A stretch of 64,000 bases of DNA. It comes from Chitinophagaceae bacterium (lineage in GTDB: Bacteria; Bacteroidota; Bacteroidia; Chitinophagales; Chitinophagaceae). The position numbers and the translations under genes were made by a program. The stretch lies in contig JAHBTL010000024.1 in assembly GCA_019638615.1 (NCBI GenBank), positions 45,542 through 109,541 of the forward strand. The letters are read 5' to 3'. Positions within the stretch are counted from its first letter, which is position 1; the number at the start of each line of letters is the position of its first letter. Shown in pieces: positions 8,213 through 16,483 of this stretch. The notes below the pieces were generated by a model. The model was not told the DNA's origin and made no database searches. It worked only from the letters and a program-made list of their open reading frames with translations.

Positions 8213-9867
8213 TGAACCAGAAACTACCATACGAGAAACTGATCGCGGAAAAGATGCAGGAGCTTCCTGTGCTGGATGTCAACACATCGTGGCAGCAAAT
8301 GAAGCGCCGGCTGGACGAAGAAATGCCTTTAGAAGGCGGCTCCAAAAAACGCCCCGGCGGTGGCTGGTGGTGGAAAAGCGGGCTGGTGATACTGGTAACA
8401 ACCGCTGTTGGGACATACTTTTTTTACAATACCCGCGATGGCGCGAAAAATAGCATTGTGAAAACAATCCCGCAGGAACAAACCATCCATATTGCAGAAC
8501 AAAACGAAACAATCACTCCTATAGATCAAACCTTTACACCTTCAGTAACTAATAGAAACAATAAGTCTGAAACCGGTATACCTGGCGCCAATACTGTTGA
8601 TCCGGATGATTTAGCCGGTATCACCTCAGCTATTGAATCAACTACCGGGAACAAAAAACCGGTATCAAAAAACAGTACAGCTACATTCAAAAAGTCCGGA
8701 ACAAATACAACCGGGTTTGAAAAGCAGGCACCCATCGCGACTGGCATTATAAAATCGCGGGACTACGCAGAAAAGACTTTTACCAATACCCCGAACACCC
8801 GGACTGATAATACACCTGATAATAAAAGCAGACATCTCAACACTTCAACGGCAATCAATGAAGCGCCTGTTGATGCTGCCACAAACAACAATGATCCGGA
8901 TGGCTATAGCGGTTCCGCAGACAATGCTACCAGGCCAAATAACTACTCTGCCCCGGCATTAACCGGAACAACAGCCAACAGCGAAAATTATATGATGGCA
9001 TCCGTACCCAGTGAAAACATTTCTTACAGCAACCACCTGCTATCAACCGTTGCGGATAGTCTTGCCGTACCCGCCACCGTATGGCAGCTTCCGGATGTTA
9101 CCGCGCAGAAAAAAGCCATCCTGAAGGAAATGCGCAAACAGGAAAAAAAGCAGGAAAGGGAATTGGCTAAGTCGTACCGTTCCAACAGCTCATTCTGGGG
9201 CGAACAGCCCGACCGCTGGTTCGCGGCAGGACTTGCCCCCTATCAAAACGTTTCTATTGGCAGCCAGCAAACCTATAACTATAATTCGGCAGGCAATAAA
9301 AACATTGTTGCAGATTATATACCGGCGCCTTACCTGCAACTGCATATCACTAACAAGGTATATGTTTTGAGTGAATTCCAGTTTAACGCACCTCAGTCAA
9401 CGCCATCGCTGCTGCTGTCGCAAAAGCAACTAACCGTGCCTATGAATACCATTGGCTATACAGAGAGCACCTACCTCCGCAAGCTGTATTATTTCAATAT
9501 GCCGGTAAGCTTCTATTACAGTCCTGTAAAGAATTTTTACATCGGCAGCGGCATGCAGTTCTCTTCCTTTAACAGCGGGCTCGCATATATGGAACAACGC
9601 GCTGCTGATAACAGTCTTGTACGGTCGGAAAATATTAAGATCAAAGATGATTCGTTGTCTTCTAAAATTACTTCATCGGAATGGCGCTACCTGTTTGATG
9701 CCAACTACTATGTCAACCGTTTTATGTTTGGCTTCAGGTACAACCAGGCGTTAAACGATTTTATGAATATAAGAATAAACAATTCCTCTACTCCGGTGCA
9801 TGCACGCAACCAGTCGTTCCAGCTTTACCTGAGATACAATATCATTGTAAGCGACAGGAGAAAATAG
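8212..9867 (+). CDS. TM-anchored protein with C-terminal outer-membrane-type beta-barrel, putative anti-sigma partner
   Basis: 551 aa, starting at the ATG that overlaps the sigma stop. The N-terminal about 45 residues are a charged cytoplasmic segment (KLIAEKMQELPVLD, SWQQMKRRLDEE). A TM helix follows at about 55-72, then a long low-complexity Asn/Thr/Ser-rich linker (about 75-290), a charged Lys/Glu helix, and a C-terminal 190-residue beta-rich domain with alternating aromatic strands (LQLHITNKVYVLSEFQF; FQLYLRYNIIV) like outer-membrane beta-barrel proteins. Because the protein pairs with an ECF sigma gene, the N-terminus may hold the sigma factor. The same architecture recurs at 56463-57797. 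Confidence 0.8.
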   Translation: MNQKLPYEKLIAEKMQELPVLDVNTSWQQMKRRLDEEMPLEGGSKKRPGGGWWWKSGLVILVTTAVGTYFFYNTRDGAKNSIVKTIPQEQTIHIAEQNETITPIDQTFTPSVTNRNNKSETGIPGANTVDPDDLAGITSAIESTTGNKKPVSKNSTATFKKSGTNTTGFEKQAPIATGIIKSRDYAEKTFTNTPNTRTDNTPDNKSRHLNTSTAINEAPVDAATNNNDPDGYSGSADNATRPNNYSAPALTGTTANSENYMMASVPSENISYSNHLLSTVADSLAVPATVWQLPDVTAQKKAILKEMRKQEKKQERELAKSYRSNSSFWGEQPDRWFAAGLAPYQNVSIGSQQTYNYNSAGNKNIVADYIPAPYLQLHITNKVYVLSEFQFNAPQSTPSLLLSQKQLTVPMNTIGYTESTYLRKLYYFNMPVSFYYSPVKNFYIGSGMQFSSFNSGLAYMEQRAADNSLVRSENIKIKDDSLSSKITSSEWRYLFDANYYVNRFMFGFRYNQALNDFMNIRINNSSTPVHARNQSFQLYLRYNIIVSDRRK

Positions 9868-9968
9868 CCCCCTATTCTGAATGGTTTATTTTTTCCTGAA
9901 TACGAATGTTAATGCAATATTTAATATTGGTTTGCAGTTGAATAGCTTACTTATATGTAAGTTTATTC

Positions 9969-10919
9969 ATGAAAAGGAAGGGAATTTTTTTATTGAAGCT
10001 TGTGTGTATTATTTGCGGGTTGTTCGTTGCCGGGTTGCTGGTAGCTGACCGTTTTATTCAGTTCCGCATGAACGACCAGGAATTCAGGGAATATTTTTCA
10101 CAGAAGGGGCTTCACCCAACGCTTGGCTACTACGAAAAACTGAGCAGGAAAATGCGTTATGCTTCTATTGGAAGTGATACCACCGCTACCTTATTCTATA
10201 TTCATGGCGCGCCCAGTTCTCTCAGCTACTACAAGGATTACCTGAGCGACAGCCTGCTGCTGCGAAAAGCTTCTATGTTCGCGGTAGACAGGGCGGGATA
10301 CGGGTTTTCAGGATTAGGACAGCCTGAAACTTCTATTGAAAAACAGGTACAACTGATCACACCCATCCTCGACAGCCTCAATCAAGTACATCACCCGGTT
10401 ATTGTAGTCGCCGCTTCTTACGGTACTTCCATTGCATGCCGGCTTACGATGGACCGCCCCGACCTGGTAGACGGATTGGTTTTGCTGGCTCCCGCGCTTG
10501 CACCCGGTGAGGAAAAGGTATACTGGTTTTCGCATTTGATCGAATCGCCTGCGCTGAAATGGTTTATTCCACGAATGCTGCAAACAGCCAACGCGGAAAA
10601 AATACATCATAGGGAAGAGCTTACTAAAATGCTGCCCTACTGGAGCAACATCAGGGTTCCGGTAATCTATATGCAAGGTGATAAAGACGGGTTGATATAT
10701 ACTACCAACGCAGACTTCGCCAAGAAACACTTAACCGGCGCCCCATACCTGGATGTTCAAATGATCCCTGACAGGGGGCACCTGATCGCTTTCTCAGAAA
10801 AAGAAACGATCAAAAATAAAATTGTGGAAATGATTGACCTTGCGAAAATGAACAAAGAAGGAAGGTTAAGCGCCGTGCACCCCGCCGATGGCACAAGCAG
10901 CAACAGCAATGTTCAATAG
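9969..10919 (+). CDS. Alpha/beta hydrolase, membrane anchored
   Basis: 316 aa with an N-terminal signal anchor (LLKLVCIICGLFVAGLLVA). The alpha/beta fold is seen from about residue 75: oxyanion segment FYIHGAPSS, then DRAGYGFS. The nucleophile elbow is ASYGTS near residue 159, with Ala in the first position of the usual GxSxG. The likely Asp is in GDKDGLI (about 236) and the His in DRGHLIAF (about 267). The active site faces the periplasm. The substrate is unknown; lysophospholipase-like or ester hydrolases of this type are common. It stands alone, not in an obvious operon. Confidence 0.88.
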   Translation: MKRKGIFLLKLVCIICGLFVAGLLVADRFIQFRMNDQEFREYFSQKGLHPTLGYYEKLSRKMRYASIGSDTTATLFYIHGAPSSLSYYKDYLSDSLLLRKASMFAVDRAGYGFSGLGQPETSIEKQVQLITPILDSLNQVHHPVIVVAASYGTSIACRLTMDRPDLVDGLVLLAPALAPGEEKVYWFSHLIESPALKWFIPRMLQTANAEKIHHREELTKMLPYWSNIRVPVIYMQGDKDGLIYTTNADFAKKHLTGAPYLDVQMIPDRGHLIAFSEKETIKNKIVEMIDLAKMNKEGRLSAVHPADGTSSNSNVQ

Positions 10920-11030
10920 TACCAGGAATTTTTCCTTAGCCTAAAGTTGCTTAATAAGTTTGAGTATATTGTAGCAAGAGGAAGCTCAGTTACTTAACTG
11001 GTATTATTTCAACGCCTAAACCTGTTTGTC

Positions 11031-11909
11031 ATGAATTCCGGAATTATCTCTACGGTCCTTTTACCGCTTGCGCTGGCCATCATCATGTTCGGACTCGGAC
11101 TGTCGTTGCAAATTGTAGACTTTAAAAGAATTTTCAAATACCCCAAAGCCGTTCTTACCGGTTCGTTTACCCAGTTGGTGCTGTTGCCAGTACTGGGTTT
11201 CACCATAGCAGCTTTGCTGTTATCCAATAACCCGGAGCTGGCAATTGGTTTGATCATTCTCGCCATGTGCCCAGGCGGACCCACTGCCAACCTGATAACA
11301 CATCTTGCCAACGGCGATACCGCCTTGTGTATATCACTGACCGCTATTTCCAGCATCGTAAAAATTTTTACTATCCCGCTAATGGTAAATTATGCCATAC
11401 AGCAATACATGGGCAACTCACCTGGTCTTCACCTGGATGTTGTAAGTTCAATATTAAAGATTGTTACCATCACTATTATTCCCGCCACCATAGGCATGCT
11501 GGTAAAAGCAAAATTCGTGGGCTTTGCAAAAGCAGCACAAAAGCCGGTAAAAATTTTGTCGGCCATATTTTTAGTGCTGGTCATTATCGCCGCTATCGCC
11601 CAGGAAAAAGATAGTATTGTTCAATCGTTTTCTATTGCCGGATCCGCAGCTCTTTTGCTGAATATTTCGGGCATGACCCTTGGATATTTTATTCCCAAAA
11701 TCTTACAGCTTCCTGTCTCCCAAAGGGTGACCATCAGCATTGAAACAAGCATACAGAACGGCACTTTAGCGATTGCCATAGCCAGCAGTCCGCTAATGCT
11801 CAACAATTCAACCATGGCCATTCCTGCGGTTGTGTACAGCATCATCATGTTTATAACCGCCGGGATTTTTGTGAGCTTTGTCAGCAGGAAAAGTAAGGCG
11901 GCGCAGTAA
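11031..11909 (+). CDS. Bile acid:sodium symporter (SBF) family transporter
   Basis: 292 aa with about nine or ten hydrophobic helices. The family pattern is clear: LALAIIMFGLGLSL at the start, AMCPGGPTANLITHLANGD in the middle, and IETSIQNGTLAIAIA in the second half, corresponding to the two broken sodium-binding helices of the BASS/SBF fold. Members move bile acids, pyruvate, pantothenate or other organic anions with sodium; in a Bacteroidota genome the substrate is open. It stands alone with a large repeat-bearing gap behind it. Confidence 0.92.
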   Translation: MNSGIISTVLLPLALAIIMFGLGLSLQIVDFKRIFKYPKAVLTGSFTQLVLLPVLGFTIAALLLSNNPELAIGLIILAMCPGGPTANLITHLANGDTALCISLTAISSIVKIFTIPLMVNYAIQQYMGNSPGLHLDVVSSILKIVTITIIPATIGMLVKAKFVGFAKAAQKPVKILSAIFLVLVIIAAIAQEKDSIVQSFSIAGSAALLLNISGMTLGYFIPKILQLPVSQRVTISIETSIQNGTLAIAIASSPLMLNNSTMAIPAVVYSIIMFITAGIFVSFVSRKSKAAQ

Positions 11910-12003
11910 GAGATATCAACGTAGAATACCTACCTTCTTTTTCTGCGAGTTCGCCGCCGTGAACTCGCTTTCCTTTTAACTATAAAGCCTAGTGCTAGTT
12001 TTT

Positions 12004-12152
12004 TTGTTACTTTTTGCGGAAAAAAGTAACGCAAAAAGCCACCCGAAATCCCTGCCAGCCGGCAGGCTGGGACTACGGCCGATTTCGGGTCCCGCAAATG
12101 CGGGATCGATTAAGCTTTGGTACTACTGTGGACTCAGCAACAGAAACCTGAT
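12004..12152 (+). repeat. Dispersed intergenic repeat A, copy 1
   Basis: The segment runs from TGTTACTTTTTGCGGAAAA to the GCAACAGAAACCTGATA end. It closely matches 21487-21625, with long identical blocks: the AAAAAAGTAACGCAAAAAGC block, the CCTGCCAGCCGGCAGGCTGG palindrome, and TACTACTGTG-ACTCAGCAACAGAA. It includes the inverted pair CCCGAAATC / GATTTCGGG flanking the central palindrome, so its RNA could fold into a long hairpin. Confidence 0.85.
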
Positions 12153-12241
12153 ACTTTTTCTCCGAACCAGGGCATATACAAAAACTGCAAAATACGAATA
12201 CAACATGTCACGGCTCAATGATTGAGCACACTAATCGTTTA

Positions 12242-12314
12242 CTCGCAATGACCTATAAGAGGTTGATGACTCCATAAGCTTCACGATCATTCAGTTTTAC
12301 AAATAATCCATTCT
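12242..12314 (+). repeat. Dispersed intergenic repeat B, copy 1
   Basis: This segment aligns with 44467-44531: CTCGC-ATGAC, TAAGAGGTTGATGAC, TAAGCTT-ACGATC and ACAAATAATC-ATTCT are shared, with one 8-base gap. It does not encode a protein in any consistent frame. Confidence 0.7.
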
Positions 12315-12374
12315 CGTGCTGATACCCAGAGTACATCCTTTGTTTTGCGGGCTTGTGCTTACAGAGCTAATTAT

Positions 12375-12469
12375 ATATACCCCATATAGAAATTGCAGCA
12401 GACCTGTCCGCCGCAGGCAGATGCGCAGATTTAATCTGTGCATCTGCGGCTAAAAAATCCGGGGTATAT
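12375..12469. repeat. 95-bp nested palindromic element
   Basis: The outer arms ATATACCCC (12375-12383) and GGGGTATAT (12461-12469) are perfect. The inner 15-bp arms at 12417-12431 and 12433-12447 match with one G:T wobble, enclosing a 1-nt loop. The nested arms resemble small non-autonomous palindromic elements. Confidence 0.55.
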
Positions 12470-12584
12470 CCTATTTTTTTGCGGGCCCGCCCCGCTGGGC
12501 TAATTTGGAATGCACCCATGTCAGCACCCAATTGCATTTATTTCATTAATTTAACGCTTTCGGGCAGTTAATTCAATACAGTAC

Positions 12585-13712
12585 ATGCACAATCCTTTGC
12601 TCAACCGGCGCACGTTTATTAAAAACAGTTCAAAGCTGGCCGCAGGTCTGGCACTGGTATCTTCCGTACCCAAAAGTTCCTTTGCTTTATTACGACATAA
12701 GCCCAAAATCAGGTTTTCTGTTATCGGCATCAATCATTCACATATATACGGAATGGCTGATACGGTGATACGCGGAGGAGGAGAGCTGGTTTCTTTTTAT
12801 GCGAAAGAACCGGAGCTTGTGTCGTCTTTTTCAAAAAAATATCCGCAGGCAAAATTGAGTCGCGGTCAAAAAGAGATACTCGAAGACGCGTCTACACAAC
12901 TCATTCTCAGTTCCGGTATACCTGTTGAAAGAGCGCCGCTGGGGATTGAAGTGATGCAGCACGGAAAGGACTTTCTTGTGGATAAGCCCGGCATTACCAC
13001 GCTGAAACAACTGGCAGCCGTTCGCCGGGTGCAGAAAGAAACCAGGCGTTCGTATACCATATTCATTGAGCGGCTCGAAAGCAAGACGATCAGCAAAGCG
13101 GGGGCGCTGATAAAAGTCGGCGTCATCGGTAAAGTCATTCAAACGATGGGTACCGGGCCACATCGCATTAACCCTTCTTCACGCGAGGCATGGTTTTTTG
13201 ACAAGAAATATTTCGGGGGCATTATTACAGATCTCGGCTCTCATCAGTTTGACCAGTTTTTATATTTTACCGGTTCTTCCAAGGCAGAAGTTATTTCCGC
13301 GCAGGCGGGCAATGTTCATCATCCGCAATATCCTGCTTTCGAAGATTTTGGCGATGTAATGTTAAGAGGCGACCAGGGCACAGGCTACTTCCGCGTGGAT
13401 TGGTTCACGCCCGACGGATTGCAATCCTGGGGCGATGGCAGGATGACGATCCTCGGCACCGATGGCTATATAGAATTGCGCAAAACGCTTGATATAGGCG
13501 GTCGTGAAGGCGGCAATCATTTGTTCCTGGTAAATCAGAAAGAAACCCGCTACATTAACTGTAACAATGAACCATTGCCATTCAGCGAATTGTTTATAAG
13601 CGATGTGATCAACCGTACGGAAACGGCCATCAAACAGGAAGATTGCTTCCTGGCGGCGGAACTGGCATTGAAGGCACAGGCGAAAGCAAAGGAGTTGAGA
13701 TTTGGGAAATGA
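12585..13712 (+). CDS. Gfo/Idh/MocA family oxidoreductase with Tat signal
   Basis: 375 aa. The N-terminus has a twin-arginine signal (NRRTFIKNSSKLAAGLAL), so a periplasmic, cofactor-loaded enzyme is expected. The Rossmann part begins at about residue 42 (IRFSVIGINHSHIYGMADT). The family's EKP motif reads DKP in LVDKPGITT near residue 133, and the C-terminal alpha/beta domain holds GGIITDLGSHQFDQFLYF. NAD(P)-dependent sugar or cyclitol oxidoreductases are typical members; the substrate is unknown. The next gene is also a Tat-exported protein with a role in sugar metabolism (ThuA), which supports a joint function. Confidence 0.9.
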   Translation: MHNPLLNRRTFIKNSSKLAAGLALVSSVPKSSFALLRHKPKIRFSVIGINHSHIYGMADTVIRGGGELVSFYAKEPELVSSFSKKYPQAKLSRGQKEILEDASTQLILSSGIPVERAPLGIEVMQHGKDFLVDKPGITTLKQLAAVRRVQKETRRSYTIFIERLESKTISKAGALIKVGVIGKVIQTMGTGPHRINPSSREAWFFDKKYFGGIITDLGSHQFDQFLYFTGSSKAEVISAQAGNVHHPQYPAFEDFGDVMLRGDQGTGYFRVDWFTPDGLQSWGDGRMTILGTDGYIELRKTLDIGGREGGNHLFLVNQKETRYINCNNEPLPFSELFISDVINRTETAIKQEDCFLAAELALKAQAKAKELRFGK

Positions 13713-14057
13713 AAATTGATCATTGTTCTCCGAATTCAGCACAGACTCTTCCTTCGTCAGAGTGACAATAAAAAAATAAAAATCAGCTATAATATAATTA
13801 CACCACTATTTTCGTCTGCAAAATCATGCACAAATGCATAGCATTATTGATATAGCTGCTCCCATATACCACCGCTTGTTACGCTGAGGTACGAAGCGTC
13901 TGCTTACCAGGGCTGAAATAAGCAGGTGCTGTTATTTGCTCATTTCTTTCAATAACTGATGCCACTCCTGCAAAAGCTTCAAACACGTCCCGCAGTATTC
14001 ATTCATCTGCTTAAATTTTGTATTTTCACCTTCACTTACATTTCTAAACGATCGGTT
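13713..14057. other. Intergenic region without a confident gene
   Basis: About 345 bp. There is nothing certain in it. A very short minus-strand frame (14006 to 13932, 24 codons, MNEYCGTCLKLLQEWHQLL...) has protein-like composition but no supporting signal. The final 80 bases hold the promoter region of the ThuA gene. Confidence 0.4.
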
Positions 14058-14996
14058 ATGCCAAACAACAGACGCGATTTTCTTAAAGCTTCTTCCATGC
14101 TTGCCGCCGCAGGCATATTATCTCCGGATTCTTTGCTTGCCTCGCCATTACCTGAAAAAAAAATCAGGGTATTGGTTTGGGATGAAACAGGCGAAGCCCA
14201 AAAGCAGGCGTACGAAAATTTTCTCGGCAGGTACATCGCAGACCAGCTAAGCGCTCATCCCGCATTGACCGTAAGATCCGCCACACTCGATGATGCGGAG
14301 CAGGGCATAGGCACGGAAGCATTGAACAATACCGATGTATTGATCTGGTGGGGACATATCAGGCATGGTGAAATACCAGTAGCTAAGGGACAGGAAATTG
14401 TGCAGCGCATAGCGTCGGGGGCATTGTCGTTTATCGGGCTGCATTCCGCGCACTGGTCTGTTCCCTTTATTGAAGCGATGAATGAAGTAACCAAACGAAA
14501 AACATTTACTGACTACTCCCTGAAAAAAGAGGATGTGGAATTTATCGCCCCGGAAGTAAGGAAGTCTTTACCGAAGAGAACAGACCGCATTTCTCCGTAT
14601 GCAGATGTCCGTAAGTTCCCCGATGAAAGCAAAAAGCTGCGGGTACACCTGCCCAATTGCTGTTTCCCTGATGTGGCCAACGATGGCAAGCCAAGCACTA
14701 TCAGCGTACTGCAAAAAAATCATCCCATTGTTAAAGGGCTTGCTCTCAAATTGCACCTGTCGCAGACCGAAATGTACAATGAACCATTCCATGTACCGCA
14801 ACCCGACCATGTATTGCTGGAAGAATGCTGGGACAGCGGTGAGTGGTTTCGCTCGGGGATGCTATGGCAACTGGGCAAGGGAAGGGTCTTTTATTTCCGG
14901 CCCGGACATGAAACCTACCCTATTTTCAGGGAAAAATGGGTCATGCAGCTGCTGACAAACGCGGTGCTGTGGATGGCGGAATCAAAAAATGCATAA
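14058..14996 (+). CDS. ThuA domain-containing protein with Tat signal
   Basis: 312 aa from MPNNRRDFLKASSM; a further upstream in-frame ATG (13959) would place 33 residues before the twin-arginine signal and is unlikely. After the Tat leader the ThuA fold (class I glutamine amidotransferase-like) runs about 35-305, with DVLIWWGHIRHGEI, GALSFIGLHSAHW, EMYNEPFHVP and GKGRVFYFRPGHETYPIF. ThuA proteins are linked to trehalose and other disaccharide use and often sit beside Gfo/Idh/MocA oxidoreductases, as here. The catalytic role is not established. Confidence 0.9.
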   Translation: MPNNRRDFLKASSMLAAAGILSPDSLLASPLPEKKIRVLVWDETGEAQKQAYENFLGRYIADQLSAHPALTVRSATLDDAEQGIGTEALNNTDVLIWWGHIRHGEIPVAKGQEIVQRIASGALSFIGLHSAHWSVPFIEAMNEVTKRKTFTDYSLKKEDVEFIAPEVRKSLPKRTDRISPYADVRKFPDESKKLRVHLPNCCFPDVANDGKPSTISVLQKNHPIVKGLALKLHLSQTEMYNEPFHVPQPDHVLLEECWDSGEWFRSGMLWQLGKGRVFYFRPGHETYPIFREKWVMQLLTNAVLWMAESKNA

Positions 14997-15162
14997 GTGG
15001 CAGGAAAGGGTAGAGGATATTTAAAGTTGATGGTTTGTTGTTTGGGGTTGATGGTTTGATGCTTATGGCCCAAACACACACCCAAACCATAAAACTATAA
15101 ACTATAAATCCGAGACTATAAACTGCAAACAATAAACCTTGAACCCTGCAACTTGCAAGTTA

Positions 15163-16421
15163 CCACAAGCGTTGCGTTGTTGATTGAACTAGATCTTTGA
15201 AATTGTTGTCCGTATTGGTTTTGCCAGGAATCTAAAGTGGAAACGATTTGAAAATCATTTGAAAAGATTTCGTATAATTCTCTGATAATCAACTCACATG
15301 AATCAGGGAAAATACGTCTTTTCGCAAATAATGGCACAGATTTCACACAAAATGTTTTATAACTGCGTAAAGCGGTATAACGGTGATTATAAAGTCAAAC
15401 AGTTCTCTTGCTGGAAACAATTCCTTTGTATGGCATTCGGTCAACTTACTCATAGGAAAAGCTTATCGGATACCATTTTATGTTTAACTGCTAATGCTAC
15501 CAGGTTGTATCATCTGGGTGTGGGTGAAGTGATTTCAAAATCAACTTTGTCCGGAGCGAATGAACAAAGAAACTGGAAAATATATGCCGACCTGTGCCTG
15601 CTACTTATTCAGGAAGCCAAAAGTCTTTATTTGAATGAGGAGCATAGTTTGGAAGTGGATATTGACAATGACATATTTGCTATAGATGCCACGATCATCG
15701 ATGTGCCACTTTCGGCTTTTTACCGGGCTAAATACAAGCATACCAGAGGAGGGGTTAAAGTACATGCACAGCTGGACGTCAAGACCTCCATTCCAGAATT
15801 CATTGAGATTACTCCTGGCTCTGTTCATGAACTCAACGTACTGGATATGATCCAATTTGAAGCAGGCAGTTTTTATGTCGTAGACCGCGGCTATATTGAC
15901 TTTGACAGGCTTTACCGAATCCATCGTTCTGATGCCTTTTTTATAACAAGAGCCAGAAGTGATTTTAGTTTTGTCAGAACAAAGTCTTATCCTGCTGCTA
16001 AAGAAAGTGGTGTTTTATGCGACCAGAGAGTACATGCTAATAAGCAGTCCAACTTCTATGTATACAAGGATTACCCCGGGTGTTATAGAAGAATTAAGTT
16101 TTATGATATTGAGCAAGATAGAACCTTTGTCTTCCTTACCAATAACTTCGCTTTAAAGGCAACGGAAATAGCCACCTTATATAAACATAGATGGATCATA
16201 GAAGTCTTCTTTAAATGGATAAAACAGCACTTGAAAATAAAGTCATTCCGGGGCACTTCACAGAATGCAGTGAAAACACAAATATTGCAAGTGATCAGTA
16301 TTCCTATTTTTGAAAAAGCGCATATACATGAATTGTTCTCAAATCCAAAACAACAACAAAATTTCAAAGAACTAAATCATAAACAATTGAAAATCTTTGA
16401 CTAAAGACGCAACGCTTGTGG
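15163..16421 (+). mobile_element. IS4-family-type insertion sequence, complete
   Basis: The terminal inverted repeats are perfect over 15 bp: CCACAAGCGTTGCGT at 15163-15177 and its complement at 16407-16421. They enclose one transposase gene whose stop lies 2 bp before the right repeat. AAGTT occurs just outside both ends (15157-15161 and 16423-16427, each with one extra A), a possible short target duplication. The flanks share the CAACTTGCAA motif, suggesting insertion into a small palindromic spacer between the ThuA gene and the APC permease gene. Confidence 0.85.
15298..16404 (+). CDS. IS4-type DDE transposase
   Basis: 368 aa. An N-terminal DUF4372-like domain (about 1-90, including QFSCWKQFLCMAFGQLTHR) precedes the DDE catalytic domain. 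First Asp in FAIDATIID (about 125), second Asp in YVVDRGYIDF (about 198). The IS4 signature Y-(2)-R-(3)-E-(6)-K is intact in YKHRWIIEVFFKWIK (about 298-312). The full length and intact motifs suggest the element could still be active. AT-rich codon use differs from the neighbours. Confidence 0.93.
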   Translation: MNQGKYVFSQIMAQISHKMFYNCVKRYNGDYKVKQFSCWKQFLCMAFGQLTHRKSLSDTILCLTANATRLYHLGVGEVISKSTLSGANEQRNWKIYADLCLLLIQEAKSLYLNEEHSLEVDIDNDIFAIDATIIDVPLSAFYRAKYKHTRGGVKVHAQLDVKTSIPEFIEITPGSVHELNVLDMIQFEAGSFYVVDRGYIDFDRLYRIHRSDAFFITRARSDFSFVRTKSYPAAKESGVLCDQRVHANKQSNFYVYKDYPGCYRRIKFYDIEQDRTFVFLTNNFALKATEIATLYKHRWIIEVFFKWIKQHLKIKSFRGTSQNAVKTQILQVISIPIFEKAHIHELFSNPKQQQNFKELNHKQLKIFD

Positions 16422-16483
16422 AAAGTTGCAACTTGCAACCTGAATAGCTTTCAGCGATCAGCTGTTAGCCCATAGCTGACAAA

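Larger units (their letters stand above)
11910..12584. other. Repeat-bearing intergenic region
   Basis: About 675 bp without a believable gene. An open frame at 11992-12225 is only a translation of the dispersed repeat listed at 12004-12152. The region holds that repeat, a second repeat at 12242-12314 and a 95-bp palindromic element at 12375-12469. The promoter of the following oxidoreductase gene should lie in the last 100 bases. Confidence 0.6.

Noticed and set aside
11992-12225. 77-codon plus-strand frame
   Set aside because: It is a translation of dispersed repeat A and has no start context, conserved domain or sensible composition.
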